Of a stretch of 64,000 nt of DNA, positions 10,976-22,149 are shown piece after piece. Under the pieces are notes generated by a model. The model had not been told where the DNA came from and did not search any database. It saw only the letters and a program-made list of their open reading frames with translations. Numbering within the stretch: position 1 is the stretch's first letter; each line of letters begins with the position of its first letter. A program made the translations under genes and the position numbers. Source of the stretch: Termitomyces sp. T153 (lineage: Eukaryota > Basidiomycota > Agaricomycetes > Agaricales > Lyophyllaceae). The stretch covers positions 124,001 to 188,000 of the forward strand of contig JACKQL020000009.1 of NCBI GenBank assembly GCA_018296165.2, given 5' to 3'.

Positions 10976-12109
10976 TGTCAGGTTCCACTGACCACAGGGG
11001 CTCAGCTACACTGGGCAAGTCCTTACCAGGTGGATGTGATTCCCTGCACTGACAACTGGGCACTTGGAGGTGTTCCAAACACTGGGGACTTGTGAGGATA
11101 GTTAGTGGGAATTGATCCAAGCAAGTCTGGGGAGGTACAGAGGAGTAGAAGATGAGTTGTGGGGAAGGGGGATGGGTTTGGCAGGGTTTAGGCATAAGTC
11201 CATGTGTGAGTATTGCAGGTGCAGAGGAGGCAGAGGCTATGCAAATGATGGGAGTGGAGCCAGAGTTCTGATGGGGAATCAATGGGGATTGATAGGGTTT
11301 GGAGCTGAGCGTGTAGTGAGGTCTGGAGTTGGTGAAAGAGTGTCAGAGATTTGTAATCGTAATTGCGGAGTTTGTGAGGGCATTATGGTTGAGAGGACTT
11401 GAACACAATAGACAGAATCAAATGAGATGAGACAGAGTCAAATGAAATGAGATGGAGATGAGACAAGAATGAGAATAGATTCAGGCAGAGATATGGAACA
11501 ATAATGAAATGATAATGGAATAGAGATGAGACAAGACTGGGAAACTGGGAATAAGGAAAATGAGACATGGAACATGAAACACAAGAAGAAACAATCAGAA
11601 ACACATCAGGTAAGGCAGGTAATCTCAAGACTAGAGTACAAAGAGCTACTCTATGTCTTATATACTGACTACTGGAGAGCTCCAGGAACATTGGCTGTGG
11701 TGGTGGGGCTTGGCAGAGCTTGACGGAGTCGATGGGTGTTGGTTATGACCAGAGGGCAGGCTGCATTGATATGTTGATGGGATCAATTGTTTATGCAGTC
11801 CATTCCAAGGTCGTTGTGATACTCTAAGGTAAGTTGGAGGAACCAGAGTGTCAAGTTGATGACATGTAATGGAGTCAGGCATGGCAGAGGAGTGGTCCCA
11901 GGAGCTCAGGAGATCCAGGGGAAGTGCTGGCAGCTGCAGGGAAGACATTGGAGTTGGCCAGGGAGCTGTTAGAGTTAGCCAAGAATGCATCAGAGTTAGC
12001 TGGAGTAGGCACAGAGTGCTGGAGAAGTTCAACAGAGTGTCAGGGGAGGTTCTGGGGGGACAGGAGTTTGTTGGGCAATGTACAGGGGTCCAGGGAATGG
12101 GTCATGACA
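10976..12109 (-). repeat. Gypsy-1 left LTR, 1134 bp
   Basis: It begins TGTCAGGTTCC and ends GGGTCATGACA, so the termini form a TGTCA/TGACA inverted repeat. It is the same length as the right LTR. The two differ mostly by TG/CA swaps where the ancestor probably had CG, for example AACATTGGCTG here against AATGTCAGCTG on the right. Confidence 0.93.
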
Positions 12110-12545
12110 TCACCCCCCCTTCAGCATCAAGATCCTTGAGATATGGGGAGCGGGTTGAGAATCAGCAGGGGCATGGGAGTCAAAACCAAGTAATATTGAT
12201 AAATCCACAGCAAGTGATGGCAGCGTGGGAGGTGAAGTTGAAGCATGGCCACTGCTTTGTCAGGAGATTCTTCCCAATCAATTAAAAAGCCTTGGACATA
12301 CTTCAGGGCTTCCCAAATCTTTTGTTATGTCCTCTCCCAGTTACTCAGCTGCTTCCCCTGCCCCATTGTTTTCAGATGTGGATGAGGTGATCATGTACAA
12401 CAGCAAGGGGGAGGAGTTCAAGCATTGGCACTGAGCTAGTGCCATGTACCGGAGTCGTGAGTAGTGTCAACTTGTTTTCTTGGGGTGGCTGACAGAGTTT
12501 TGCAGAGTTGTCCGTGGCAGTGGTGGGTTCCTCAGGGGGTCCTAG

Positions 12546-13922
12546 GTGGGCCAAATTCCATCCTGCAGTGCCCAGATTGGTGGTGGGGGATGCAGAAGGG
12601 GTCCCACTGTTGCAGCGAATCCCTCAGGCAGAGGTGATGGCAGAGGAGTTTGCAAGGGCATTGGCATGAGCTCAGGGCCCCTCGATGCTAGAATAGTGTC
12701 AAAACGAGGCCCTGGTGAGTTTTTGAGTTCTCTTTTGTCATGTGTGCTGATCAGTTGTTTTGAGTATATTCTCTGTGCATGGTGGGGCAAGGCCTGTATT
12801 TTTGATGCACCCTCTGTGGGCTCATAATGGGACACTTCTGTTTGCCTTCCATGTTGCACAAGCCATGAGAAGTGCTTGATTTTGTTGGAGTGGCAAGCAG
12901 CGTGCATTGCCGCAGAGCAGGGGTGGGACAAGGACTGGGTGCGGGGTCAGCTGGCTGAGGCACAGAAGACCTGGGTGTCAGGGGAGGGGAGCGCAGGGCA
13001 GTCTGCGGGGAAAGTGGGGCCTCTGCAGGGTGAGTGGAGGGAGGGGGCATCCTTGGTGGCAGACCATGGGAAGCAGAGGGCTTCCCTGCTGTTAGGGGTG
13101 GGGCCCAGTAAGAGGCTGCAGGGGCACAAGCCAATGGCAGGGCCTCTGGGGTCTCACATCTACTCTCTTACCCTGGGCATGCCCTTGGAATGGGTGTCAA
13201 GTTCTCTGGAGCCTCCACCTTTGATCACGGAGGTCTTTCTTTGCCAGCAGGTGGAGGTTCTAATGGCAGCATTGACGGCATTGGAGGGGGAGCTCCAATG
13301 GGTGAGGGAGGATCAAGATGCAGCACAGGTGGAGAAGGAGGCATTGGAGCAGGTGCAGAACACCTTGGTGCAAGTGGTGATGGAGTGAGCATTGGAGGTA
13401 TAGGGCTTGCAGGAGCATCTGATGCAGCAAAAGGTACATGGAGGAGGCAGAGGAGTGGGGAATGGTGCCAGAGGGTGGTTCACTGTGGGCAGAGTTGGAG
13501 GCAGCGAGATGGAGGGAGGATTGGCTGGCCAATGAGGCCACTTCAGGGCACATGGGGATCCTTCATAAGTGTCTTTCCCAATTCCCCACCTGTTACTAAA
13601 ATGGGTTGTTTTGGGGTCAGGCTAGGTGTGGGAGCACCAGGTTCTCTTGGATGGTGCCTTCACAGCATTTGCATCGATTCAAGATGGGTTGGCGCAGATG
13701 TCCGTGGGTCAGCCTCTAGAGTTGCAGCAAGGGATGGCGAGGGTGGGGAGGTTGCTAGCAGGGCATCGGTGGCATAACGCAGTGGCCCTGGGGTCATGGT
13801 GGGAAGTGGCAGCAGACACGGAGGAGGCTTTGCCAGGGTTGGTGGAGGTCTTGGTGGTGGTGTGGGCCCAGATGGAGATTGATTTGGGGGTAGGGATGGC
13901 AGAGGTTCCAGAGGAAGAGTGA
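12546..13922 (+). pseudogene. Decayed Cys-cluster plus coiled-coil gene inside gypsy-1, plus strand
   Basis: Plus-strand reading gives a Cys-rich segment near 12795-12880 (CLPCCTSHEKC), then EWQAACIAAEQGWDKDWVRGQ, then a strong coiled coil (ALEGELQWVREDQDAAQ) at about 13275-13390. After a frame break come ELEAARWREDWLANEA near 13490-13540 and a C-terminal part from 13626 (LLDGAFTAFASIQDGLAQM) to the acidic end at 13922. The longest clean frames are 12876-13388 and 13626-13922. From memory, proteins of this shape form a large family in agaricomycetes, often near LTR elements; I cannot verify that here. It is opposite to the likely direction of the host element. Frame breaks and several likely CpG losses make it a pseudogene in this copy. 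Confidence 0.6.
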
Positions 13923-16900
13923 GGGGGCAGTCAGGCCCTGCTTCTTGTCATCTTCAAGTTTGCTGCCCCATTCTGCCTTATATTATATTTTTTTTTTTTG
14001 TACTTCCAATGCATCTTCGTTGTTCTTGGGTGTGTGAAGTGAGACTTTAATTTGTGTGAGGGTGAGGTAAGTGAAACATGCAGGGCTGCTGGTGGGAGTT
14101 GAATCCCTAGTGGATCCAGAGGCAGGGGTTAAGCCCACTAATGCCATCTGTGTTGGCTAGTCCCAGGGTTGTCAGGACAGGGCAGAGCATCATAGGAAGA
14201 GTTCCCAAGGCTTGGTGGGAGTGTTGGGAGTCTTCCTGCAGAGTTCCGTGGCATTGCTAGATTTGATTCTTGGGGTCTCAGACCAAGGGTGTAGGGGTTT
14301 TCTTCAGTCTGTGGTGTGGTGGAGATGTGTGTTGTGCTAGTTCAAGGAGGTGGACCTCCAAGTCTTTGACATGTGTTTTGGGTGGTTGGAGCTTCAGTCT
14401 TTTTGTTGGTGTGGCTGGCAGGAGGGGTGGAGGTCTTCCAGTGGTCTGGCCTTTATGCCGATGTGGGTGGTGGGGTGGCGGAGGTCCTTTTTAATGATGG
14501 TGGGGGTGGTGGGGTGAGGTTTGTCCTTGGAGCATAGTCAGTCAGAGGAGGGAGTCCCTGGTGGCTTAGTGGCAGAGCCCCCGGAGTAGGGTGGTCCCTG
14601 TAGTAAGTTGGCGGGGGGCTGTTTTCCATGCCATCTATGCTGTGGGTTTGGTCAGCATGGAGGCAAAGGTACTCCCTTAGGGTGAGGATTGCAATTCCTT
14701 GGTTGGGGGTGCCCAGAGGTTTACGTTTTGGTGGGGTTGTGCATGGTGGGGTTTTGTCAAGCTCCGGAGTATTGTATTTGGTGAAGGGCATGTGGGATTG
14801 GGGCTTTGCTGTGCTCTGGAGTGTTGGTTCTGGTTGAAGTCATGGTCTGGAGTATTGTGTCTATGGGCAGGCATGCCTGGGTGGTGCTTTGGTGTGCTCT
14901 GGAGTGTCAATGACAAGGAGGTGGGGTTCAGGGTGATCAGTCCCAACAAGTTCCTTCTGGTCTGGAGTCAAGGTTTGTGGGTTCTAAGTCATCTATGTGA
15001 CATTGCTTTCCTGCCAAAGAGTAAGTCCAGAGATAGGCAGAGGGGTCTTACATATTTCTGACACTCCCTAGAGTTTGGAGGGCTGTTGGAGTTGTATTGG
15101 TGGATGCTTCTTTGGGCAGGGGCAGTGTGGTGGTTGGTTGGGGAATGGCTTGTCCCAGCGGAGATGCTTTGGGGGCAAGGGGAAGTTTGGAGGCTGTTGT
15201 CCTATGGGTTGTTCCTTCTGGGAGTAGGTGTTTCTTCTGTCAGGGGAAAAGTTAGTAGTCTGGAGTCAACATGAGGGTTGCTTGGTGGGGGGTTTGTTGG
15301 TTGTGTTGGCTTTGGTGGTGGTGCGGGGCTGAGGAAGGGGTCCAAGGCACATTTTGTTGGTCCACCATTCCCAGTACAAGTACCAGGGGTCTGGGGTCGA
15401 TGTGGGGGTTGGGATTGGGTCTTAACTTGTTGGTGGGGTGGTGTTGCAAATTGGGGGGGAAGCTCTGGAGTGAGGGTTTTCCTCACTGAGCAGCAGAGTT
15501 GTCATATAAGAGTGGCAGTAGCTCCTGGAGCCAAGCTTGGATGGGGGGAGTGGGTCTAGCTGCCTTCCAAGGTTTTGGGTGAGTCTGGCTATCATCCCTC
15601 TGTGTAAAATATTTGCTGCATTGGGGGGAGATGGTTGTTCACGATTGTTGGAGGGCGGCAGAGAAGTCGGTTGCAGGGGAGCATTGGTTTGGACTCCTCA
15701 TGAGTCATGGTGGGGTCAGGGCAATTCTTCATTTGTGCTCTGGAGCAGTCCGGAGGTTGTTGTGAATGTGGGTGGGGGTTGGTCACTTCTTTGGAGGGCA
15801 TTATTGGTCCCTTGATTGTCAGGGTGGAGTTGGTGGGGCCACTTCATTATTCTTGGCTTTGGGGTTGGTCTCCATCGGGTGTGGTTGGATTTGCCAGAGG
15901 TGTTGTGAATTTTGGGGGGGAGCTACTTCAAGGGTCTCAGAGTTTATTCTCTTCTTGGGGAGCATTTTGTGTTGGGGGAGGGGAGTGGGACAGTGGCAGG
16001 GCTGGGACTCTGAGGGCAGGATTGCAGCATGTGATGTCCTTTGCCAGTTTTAGATGTTGATTTGGGGTGGGTGGCAATGGGGGGAAGCACTGCTCGCTTC
16101 TTGGGGAAGGCATCAGCAACTTTAGGGTACTCTGGAGAAATTACTTCACATAGGGTTTGTTTCTGGGTACTCCATTGGTGTAGTCCCTGCTTAATGGACA
16201 TCTTCCAGCATAGAGGTGGGGTTGTACAGAGCTGGTGGTCAGTGATTTATGCTTGTGGGGTAGGAGCTACAGGGGCATCATTGTTGAGCTGGCATCATAG
16301 GTCCCCTTGGTTAGATATCAGAGTCAAAGTGGGGGCCCAGGAGTTGTGTTGCTAGGGTCTGGAGTTGCATCAAAGAGTTTGGAGTGGGTCAGAGGGGTGG
16401 GTCGGAGCAGCTTTGAGTCGGCGCAGGGTTATTTGGGTTGTCGATCCTGGTGAGGAAGTTCTCCAAGGATGTCAGAGCATATGCTCTTTGAGTCATCAGG
16501 ACATTTGAGTGGGTTGATCGACAGTCTCTGGGATGATAGTGGGGCTTCTTCCTCCCTTATATGAACATGTCAGCGAATTTAGAGTACTCTAGGAAACTAC
16601 TTTATATAGGGCCATCTTTCTTATAGTTTGTTCTGGCAGAGCAACTCCTATGCTGGGGGTTCTTGTTGTGGGAGGTGGCATAGTCTGATGGCAGGTCCAC
16701 GTCTGATGGTGGTGTGCAGGGAGGGTTGGCATCAAGGATCTTCAAGGTTGGAGGTTCTGAATCAAATGGGGGGGTGTCAAAGTAGTGGGCGGGACTCCGG
16801 AGTTGTTCCTTATTGAGAGTCAGGGTGCCATAGTTCTCCTTGTTAATTTTGGGGTTGTGCTTTGAGGGTTGGGGTGGGGTGCATATCCCTTCCTTCCTTG

Positions 16901-17584
16901 ATTGCCTAGAAGCTTGGGGATTCCTTGGTCTTGTTCCGGGGTTGTTGGGGTCAGGTCAGAGGTGTTGGGCTCCTTTTATTTGTTGGGTGGAAGTGATGGC
17001 TGAGTCAGCCAGGGGGTCCTAACTGATCCCAGAAGTGGTTTCTATAATTTGGGGCATAGCATTGGTCTTGGAATCTTGCATTATTGTGGGTGGGGCTGCT
17101 GGGTTGAGCTTGATTCCAATCGATAGCAGGGCTAGCTTGGAGGGTGGTCTTTCTTGGGAAGGGTTGTGGGTGAAAGTCAGATGATCTGTTGTGCAGTGTT
17201 GGAGAAGTTGTCGAGCAATGGACTGAATTGTTACTGGGGTTCTGGGTGAAGCCTTGGTGATGCCAGGTTCGGTTTTTGCAGGAAAGCAGAGCTGGCAGAA
17301 AAGGTATGGGAAGAGTGGGGGGTGGTTTGTGGGAGTGGTGTAGGGTTGGGCATGGGTTGGGGAGGGTGTCTGTGGAGAGAGCCATTGTATGGGTATAATC
17401 AGAGCAGAAAGGATGTTTGGTGTCAGATCCATGACTCAGTGTGCCTTGGCAAATTGGGCAGGGCCATATGAATCATAAGGGTTTCCAAGCACAGGTTGAC
17501 CATAGACATCAGAATTGTTTAGTGAATGTGTGTGTGGGGCATATGCGGACATCACAAATGGGGTAAGGTAGAGTCTTGAGATTA
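13923..17584. other. Gypsy-1 interior, G/T-rich plus strand, no intact gene
   Basis: The plus strand is unusually rich in G and T, so minus-strand frames are long but Pro/Thr/Ser/His-rich and broken. Two related segments at about 16115-16165 and 16565-16615 read on the minus strand as EYPKVADAF and EYSKFADMF. They resemble the block before the gypsy reverse transcriptase, and appear duplicated. An oligo-T run lies near 13989. I see no catalytic domain. Confidence 0.4.
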
Positions 17585-18718
17585 TGTCAGGTTCCACTGA
17601 CCATGGAGGCTCAGCTACACTGGGCGAGTCCTTACCAGGCAGACATGATTCCTTACACTGACAACTGGGCACTTGGAGGTGTTCCAAACACTGGGGACTT
17701 GTGAGGATAGTTAGTGGGAATTTATCTGAGCAAGTCTGGGGAGGTACAGAGGAGTAGAGGATGAGTTGTGGGGAAGGGGGATGGGTTTAGTGGGGTTCAG
17801 GCATAAGTCCATGTGTGAGTATTGCAGGTGCAGAGGAGGCAGAGGCTATGCAAATGATGGGAGCAGAGTCGGAGTTCTGATGGGGGATCAATGGGGATTG
17901 ATAGGGTTTGGAGCTGAGTGTGTAGTGAGGTCTGGAGTTGGTGAAAGAGTGTCAGAGATTTGTAATCATAATTGTGGAGTTCATGAGGGCATTATGGTTG
18001 AGAGGACTTGAACATGATAGATGGAATCAAACAAGATGAGACAGAGTCAAACAAAATGAGATGGAGACGAGACAAGAACAAGAATAGATTCAGGTGGAGA
18101 TATGGAATGATAATGAAATGATAATGGAATAGAGACAAGACAAGACTGGGAGACTGGAAATAAGGAAAACAAGACACGGAACATGAAACACAAGAAGAAA
18201 CAATCAGAAACACATCAGGTAAGGCAGGTAATCTCAAGACTAGAGTACAAAGAGCTACTCTATGTCTTATATACTGACTACTGGAGAGCTCCGGGAATGT
18301 CAGCTGTGGTGGTGGGGCTTGGCGGAGCTCTACGGAGTTGATGGGTGTTGGTTACAACCAGAGGGCAGGCTACGTTGATATGTTAATGGGATCAATTGTT
18401 TATGCAGTCCATTCTGAGGTTGTTGTGATACTCCAAGGTAAGTCAGAGGAACCAGGGTGTTGAGTCAATGATGTGTAACAGGGTCAGGCATGGCTGGGGA
18501 GTGGTCCCAGGGGCTCAAGAGATCCAGGGGAAGCACCAGCAGCTGCAGAGAAGACGTCAGAGTTGGTCAGAGAGCCGTCAGAGTTAGCCAAGAATGCGTC
18601 AGAGTTAGCCAGAGTAGGCATGGAGTGCTGGGGAAGTTCGACAGAGCATCAGAGGAGGTTCTGGGGGGACAGGGGTTTGTTGGGTGATGTATGGGGGTCC
18701 AGGGAATGGGTCATGACA
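17585..18718 (-). repeat. Gypsy-1 right LTR, 1134 bp
   Basis: It matches the left LTR over its full length with the same ends, TGTCAGG and CATGACA. It is the 5' LTR if the element is on the minus strand. It is followed by TTACC, the second target duplication. Confidence 0.93.
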
Positions 18719-18723
18719 TTACC
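18719..18723. repeat. Right target-site duplication TTACC of gypsy-1
   Basis: TTACC follows the right LTR exactly and matches 10971-10975. Confidence 0.92.
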
Positions 18724-19298
18724 AACTTGCATACCCAATCCTCCTTCCCCACTTCTTTGAATCCTGCCAGCTGTTCCATATATTTAACCTTGTTGTCTGG
18801 TAGTATTCTGTAGAGAAAGGCAGTTTTGACATCTATCTGGGTTGCATCCCATCCTTCAGTTGCTGCAATGTGTAATAAGATTCACCATGTCTTGTTGTAA
18901 TCTTTGCCATACACCTGTTTGTACTCTTTGAACATGAGCCAAACCTTGTATCAAACAGGGTTTCCATGTTTGTCATGTTTAATCTTGAAGATGGATTGAC
19001 CTTTTTTCACTTTCTCACCTTTTGGGACTGCTGAACATGGGATGAGTTTATAGATGCCCATTTCTTGTAACAATTTTAGTTCCTCCAGGTATGCCCCTTC
19101 CCATTTATTTGCATCAGGTCCCTGTTGTGCTTTTCTCCACAATCCAGGTTCCACTTTAAAGTTCATGGGCAATGGTACCAAGTCCCTGAGCTGATAAATG
19201 ATGGCTAGGATTTGGTCATGATCAATGTCTGAGTTGGCAGGCACTTGTATCTGATCTGTTGGTGTGAGCACTTGTTGTGGATTGGGCTGATCAAGCAT
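18724..19298 (-). pseudogene. Copia reverse transcriptase, N-terminal part
   Basis: The frame carries the copia entry block: W.KA..(E)LKLLQEMGIYKLIPC, then KGQSIFKIKHDKHGNP. Further on, ATQIDVKTAFLYRILPDN matches the copia Q-(L/M)-D-V-x-x-A-F-L-x-G block. One stop (TGG to TGA) interrupts it near 18894. The 3' end is cut exactly by gypsy-1. Confidence 0.85.
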
Positions 19299-19666
19299 TG
19301 GTGGCTGTCAACATGCTCATTTACTTTCTCTGTTGTAGTGGGCATTCCTCCTCCTCTTGTCTTAGTCCTCTTTTCTTTCCATCTTTTTCCACTCTCTCTG
19401 ACCTCATCCATCATTTTCTCTAGTCTTGACTGTGGCCATTCTCCCTCAGGCACAGCCCTTTTGGTGGGTTGTCTCACACAATTGGACCACTGTGGTCCTG
19501 ACTGTTGCTCCTCTTGTTCTTCATCATGATTGTTATCATGAGAAGGATCCAAAGTCAGTTCTGGATCATAAAATTCAGTTTCTAATTCACCAAGGTTGTC
19601 ATCCTTGTTGTTTGGTTTGAGAGTCACCAAGTTTTCAAGCCCTTGGAGTGTAAGAATTGGTGGCAT
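19205..19666 (-). pseudogene. Copia linker between integrase and reverse transcriptase
   Basis: This 153-codon frame is acidic in its first third and then basic (RESGKRWKEKRTKTRGGG). Such charged, poorly conserved linkers separate integrase and reverse transcriptase in copia polyproteins. It overlaps the neighbouring reverse-transcriptase frame by about 90 bp, showing a frameshift in this copy. Confidence 0.6.
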
Positions 19667-19696
19667 GTTGGTATTTTGGCTGTTGTTGGGGGTGGA

Positions 19697-20230
19697 TCAA
19701 GATTTGCAGCATTCAATGAATTTAACATAGTAAGATTGATATACTTTCTCCTTCTTCCCATTCCAACATTGGTAGGTCTTTGAATTTTGGCCATACCCAA
19801 TTAACATGCATTCAATTGACCTTGGTTTAATTTTGAGATTGTGGTTTAGCATAAAGACAAACACCCAACATCCAATCTCATGCATGTATGAGTAATTGAG
19901 TTGGCAGTTGAACCATAGTTTATGTGGGGTTTTTCCTGCAAGTGACTTTATTGTAGTTTTGGCATCGAGGTGAGTTGCCATTAGGTAGAACTTGTCCCAG
20001 AGATATTCTGGGCATTTGGAATCAATCCTCATGGTTCTTGCTTTACTTGTCAGGGTCCAATGCATACACTCAACTCACCCAATGTGTGAAGAGGTGTAGG
20101 GAGTGCTGTGCTTGGTTGATACTCCTCTTCTTGCTAGCCATGCCTCCATCTCTTTGCTGCATAGTACCCCATCAAATCCTGTTTGATATTTCACAAACTA
20201 CAATCTTGTTTCATTTTCTTGTGCTATCTC
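19697..20230 (-). pseudogene. Copia integrase, C-terminal part
   Basis: Recognisable copia blocks: HSTPYTSSHIG followed by a stop, MHWTLTSKARTM (the N-R-T-L-x-E-x-A-R block), TPHKLWF, IGCWVFVF and IECMLIGYGQNSKTYQCW. The N-terminal part of the catalytic core, including the first Asp block, is missing between here and 26446. It is cut on the 5' side by gypsy-2. Confidence 0.8.
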
Positions 20231-20621
20231 TGTAAGGGCAATTTCTGGAGGCTGTGGCTTAATCACACAACTAGCAAAGAGAGATTTAAAGTTCATTCAG
20301 CACTGTACAGTGTCTACAAGTATAGCTACACACCTGGCAAAGGGAGATCCAAAGAGAATAAGTCTGAGGAACTCTCTAGGCCAAATGCTACACTCTAAGC
20401 CTTTGGACTTGTGGGACACAACTGTACAGTAGGATGGAAAAATCACATGACCACTGTACATGTGTGAGCCATCCTGATGATGCACATGTTGTCACATGAC
20501 CACTGTGCATATGAGTCATCCTGATGATGCATGTGTTGTCACATGATCACTGTGCATGTGAGTTGTTGAAGAATGAAGGGAATGGAGACTGTATAGAGGG
20601 AGAATGGGACATCCCCTGACA
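20231..20621 (-). repeat. Gypsy-2 left LTR with internal tandem repeat
   Basis: 391 bp. Positions 20444, 20493 and 20540 start three units of 47-49 bp beginning CACATGACCACTGT or a variant. The related young LTR at 41709 has CACGTG in the matching first position, so these units probably derive from E-box-like sites. Confidence 0.8.
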
Positions 20622-20647
20622 TCACCCCCCCTCTAGCATGTGGCATC

Positions 20648-21838
20648 TCAATGCACTGGGTAGAAAAAATTACAGATTACTTGATTAGCTGCTGAGATGG
20701 GGTAGATGCCTTGGATGGCTTTTGGGGCATTGGGATGCCTATGGTAGAAGTTCCAGACCAGGGCTGGTGCATGTATATTGGCCTGTGGTTCCAAAGAGAT
20801 GTCCTCAATGCTATATCTCTTCCATTTCATCTTGAACTGCAACTTCTCTTGGAATATCCTGCTGTCCAAAATTTCCTCCACTTCATACTCCTCCTCATTA
20901 TCAATCAAGACTGATGGTGTGGATGGCTTAGGACAGTGGCCAGGGATTGGATCTTCTGGAGCTGGGAACAGCTTGACAACATTGAAAACTGGGTGCAGTT
21001 GGCATAGGCCTCTGTTGGGAGCTTGAGTCAGTATGCTAAAGGCCCTACCTTCTTCTCCACCATGAAGAGGCCAAGATGACAATGTGACAGCTTCTGTGAT
21101 GGCCTCATTGTCTTAATGTCTGATCTATCCAAGTACACATGGTCTCCTGGCTTGTAAATAAAGGCTGGTGTCCAATGGAAATCATAGTACCATGCCATAT
21201 CATTCTTGGCCTTTACCAATGCAGCTTTTGCCTCCTCTTGTGCTCTCTTCATCCTGTCCACAAACTTACTGATAGAGTCATTCTCAGAAGGGCACACCCA
21301 AAGTTCAGATCCCATGTGGGGGTGCCTGCCCATGTCCAGGAAGAATGGAGTCATCTGTATGAAAGAGTAAACATGGTTGTTGTACTGGACTCAGCATCTG
21401 GCAGAAGCTCATCCCAGTCATCCTGCCTCTTGTTACAAAACAGGCAGAGATACTATTCCAGTTCCTGATTAACATGTTTTGTCTGTCCATCCAACTGAGG
21501 GTGATAGGCCATAGTAGTATGGAGCTTCACTCCCAGTAAGCAATAGAATTCCCAAGTAAATTCTGTCACAAATTGGGGGCCTCAGTCAGAGACATACCCA
21601 TCTGACAGACCATGGAGCTTCCAGACATTCTTCCAATACAGGCCAGCCACTCCAAAGGCAGAGCATGTTGTGTGGGGTGAGGATGAAGTGGGTCTGTTTG
21701 CCATAGAGGTTCACTATCACCATCACAGCATTGTACCCATGAGCATCTGGGAGTTCCACAATGAAATTCACTGATGCAACACTCTAGTGGGCAACTGGGA
21801 TAGGAAGAGGGTGGAGCTGCTTCATGGGTGCCTGACAA
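20648..21838 (-). pseudogene. Gypsy-2 integrase C-terminus and chromodomain
   Basis: The 3'-most frame has a chromodomain: EVEEILDSR, then FKMKWKRYSIEDISLEP, ending NFYHRHPNAP. Upstream are MTPFFLDMGRHPHMGSEL and YKPGDHVYLDRSDIKT, the standard gypsy integrase tail, and NFIVELPDAHGYNAVMVIV, the catalytic-core start. Frameshifts separate these pieces. In chromoviruses the chromodomain steers integration to heterochromatin. Confidence 0.88.
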
Positions 21839-22149
21839 TGAGGCTTGGTGTGAAGGCAGAGATCACAGGTACTAATGTAGGTGCCTACATATTGAGGAAC
21901 CTGAGGCCACCAGTAATTTCAGGATACCAGCTCCAGCATCTTCCACCTTCCAGGATGTCCAGCTACTTGGGAGTCATGGTGTTGCTCTACATGAAGTTCT
22001 AGAATGTTAGGCACATAGATGCATCCCCAAAAAGTCAGAAGCCCATTTTGAAGACCCAACTCATCTGCATGCACAGACTTAGCTCCACTTGCTTGTTGAG
22101 TTCATAGAGCCTGTGCCACCTGGGCAACTGCATCCTCTTGTATACCCTC

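Larger units (their letters stand above)
10976..18718 (-). mobile_element. Gypsy-1: non-autonomous LTR retrotransposon, 7.74 kb
   Basis: Two 1134-bp LTRs (10976-12109 and 17585-18718) start TGTCAGG and end CATGACA. They are flanked by TTACC on both sides. A G-run, GGGGGGGTGA on the minus strand, abuts the left LTR. The same signal abuts the 3' LTR of minus-strand gypsy-2, so gypsy-1 is probably also minus strand. The 5.5-kb interior has no intact gag or pol. Weak minus-strand matches to the leader of gypsy reverse transcriptase (EYPKVADAF near 16130 and EYSKFADMF near 16590) suggest residual pol sequence. A plus-strand coiled-coil gene remnant occupies 12.5-13.9 kb. It fits a large retrotransposon derivative mobilised by other elements. 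Confidence 0.88.

Noticed and set aside
12947..13553. Leu/His/Pro-rich minus-strand frames in gypsy-1
   Set aside because: They are shadows of the G-rich plus-strand coiled-coil gene; composition follows from the opposite frame.
20444..20563. Evenly spaced repeats resembling a CRISPR array
   Set aside because: Only three diverged units without unique spacers, inside an LTR of a eukaryotic retrotransposon.
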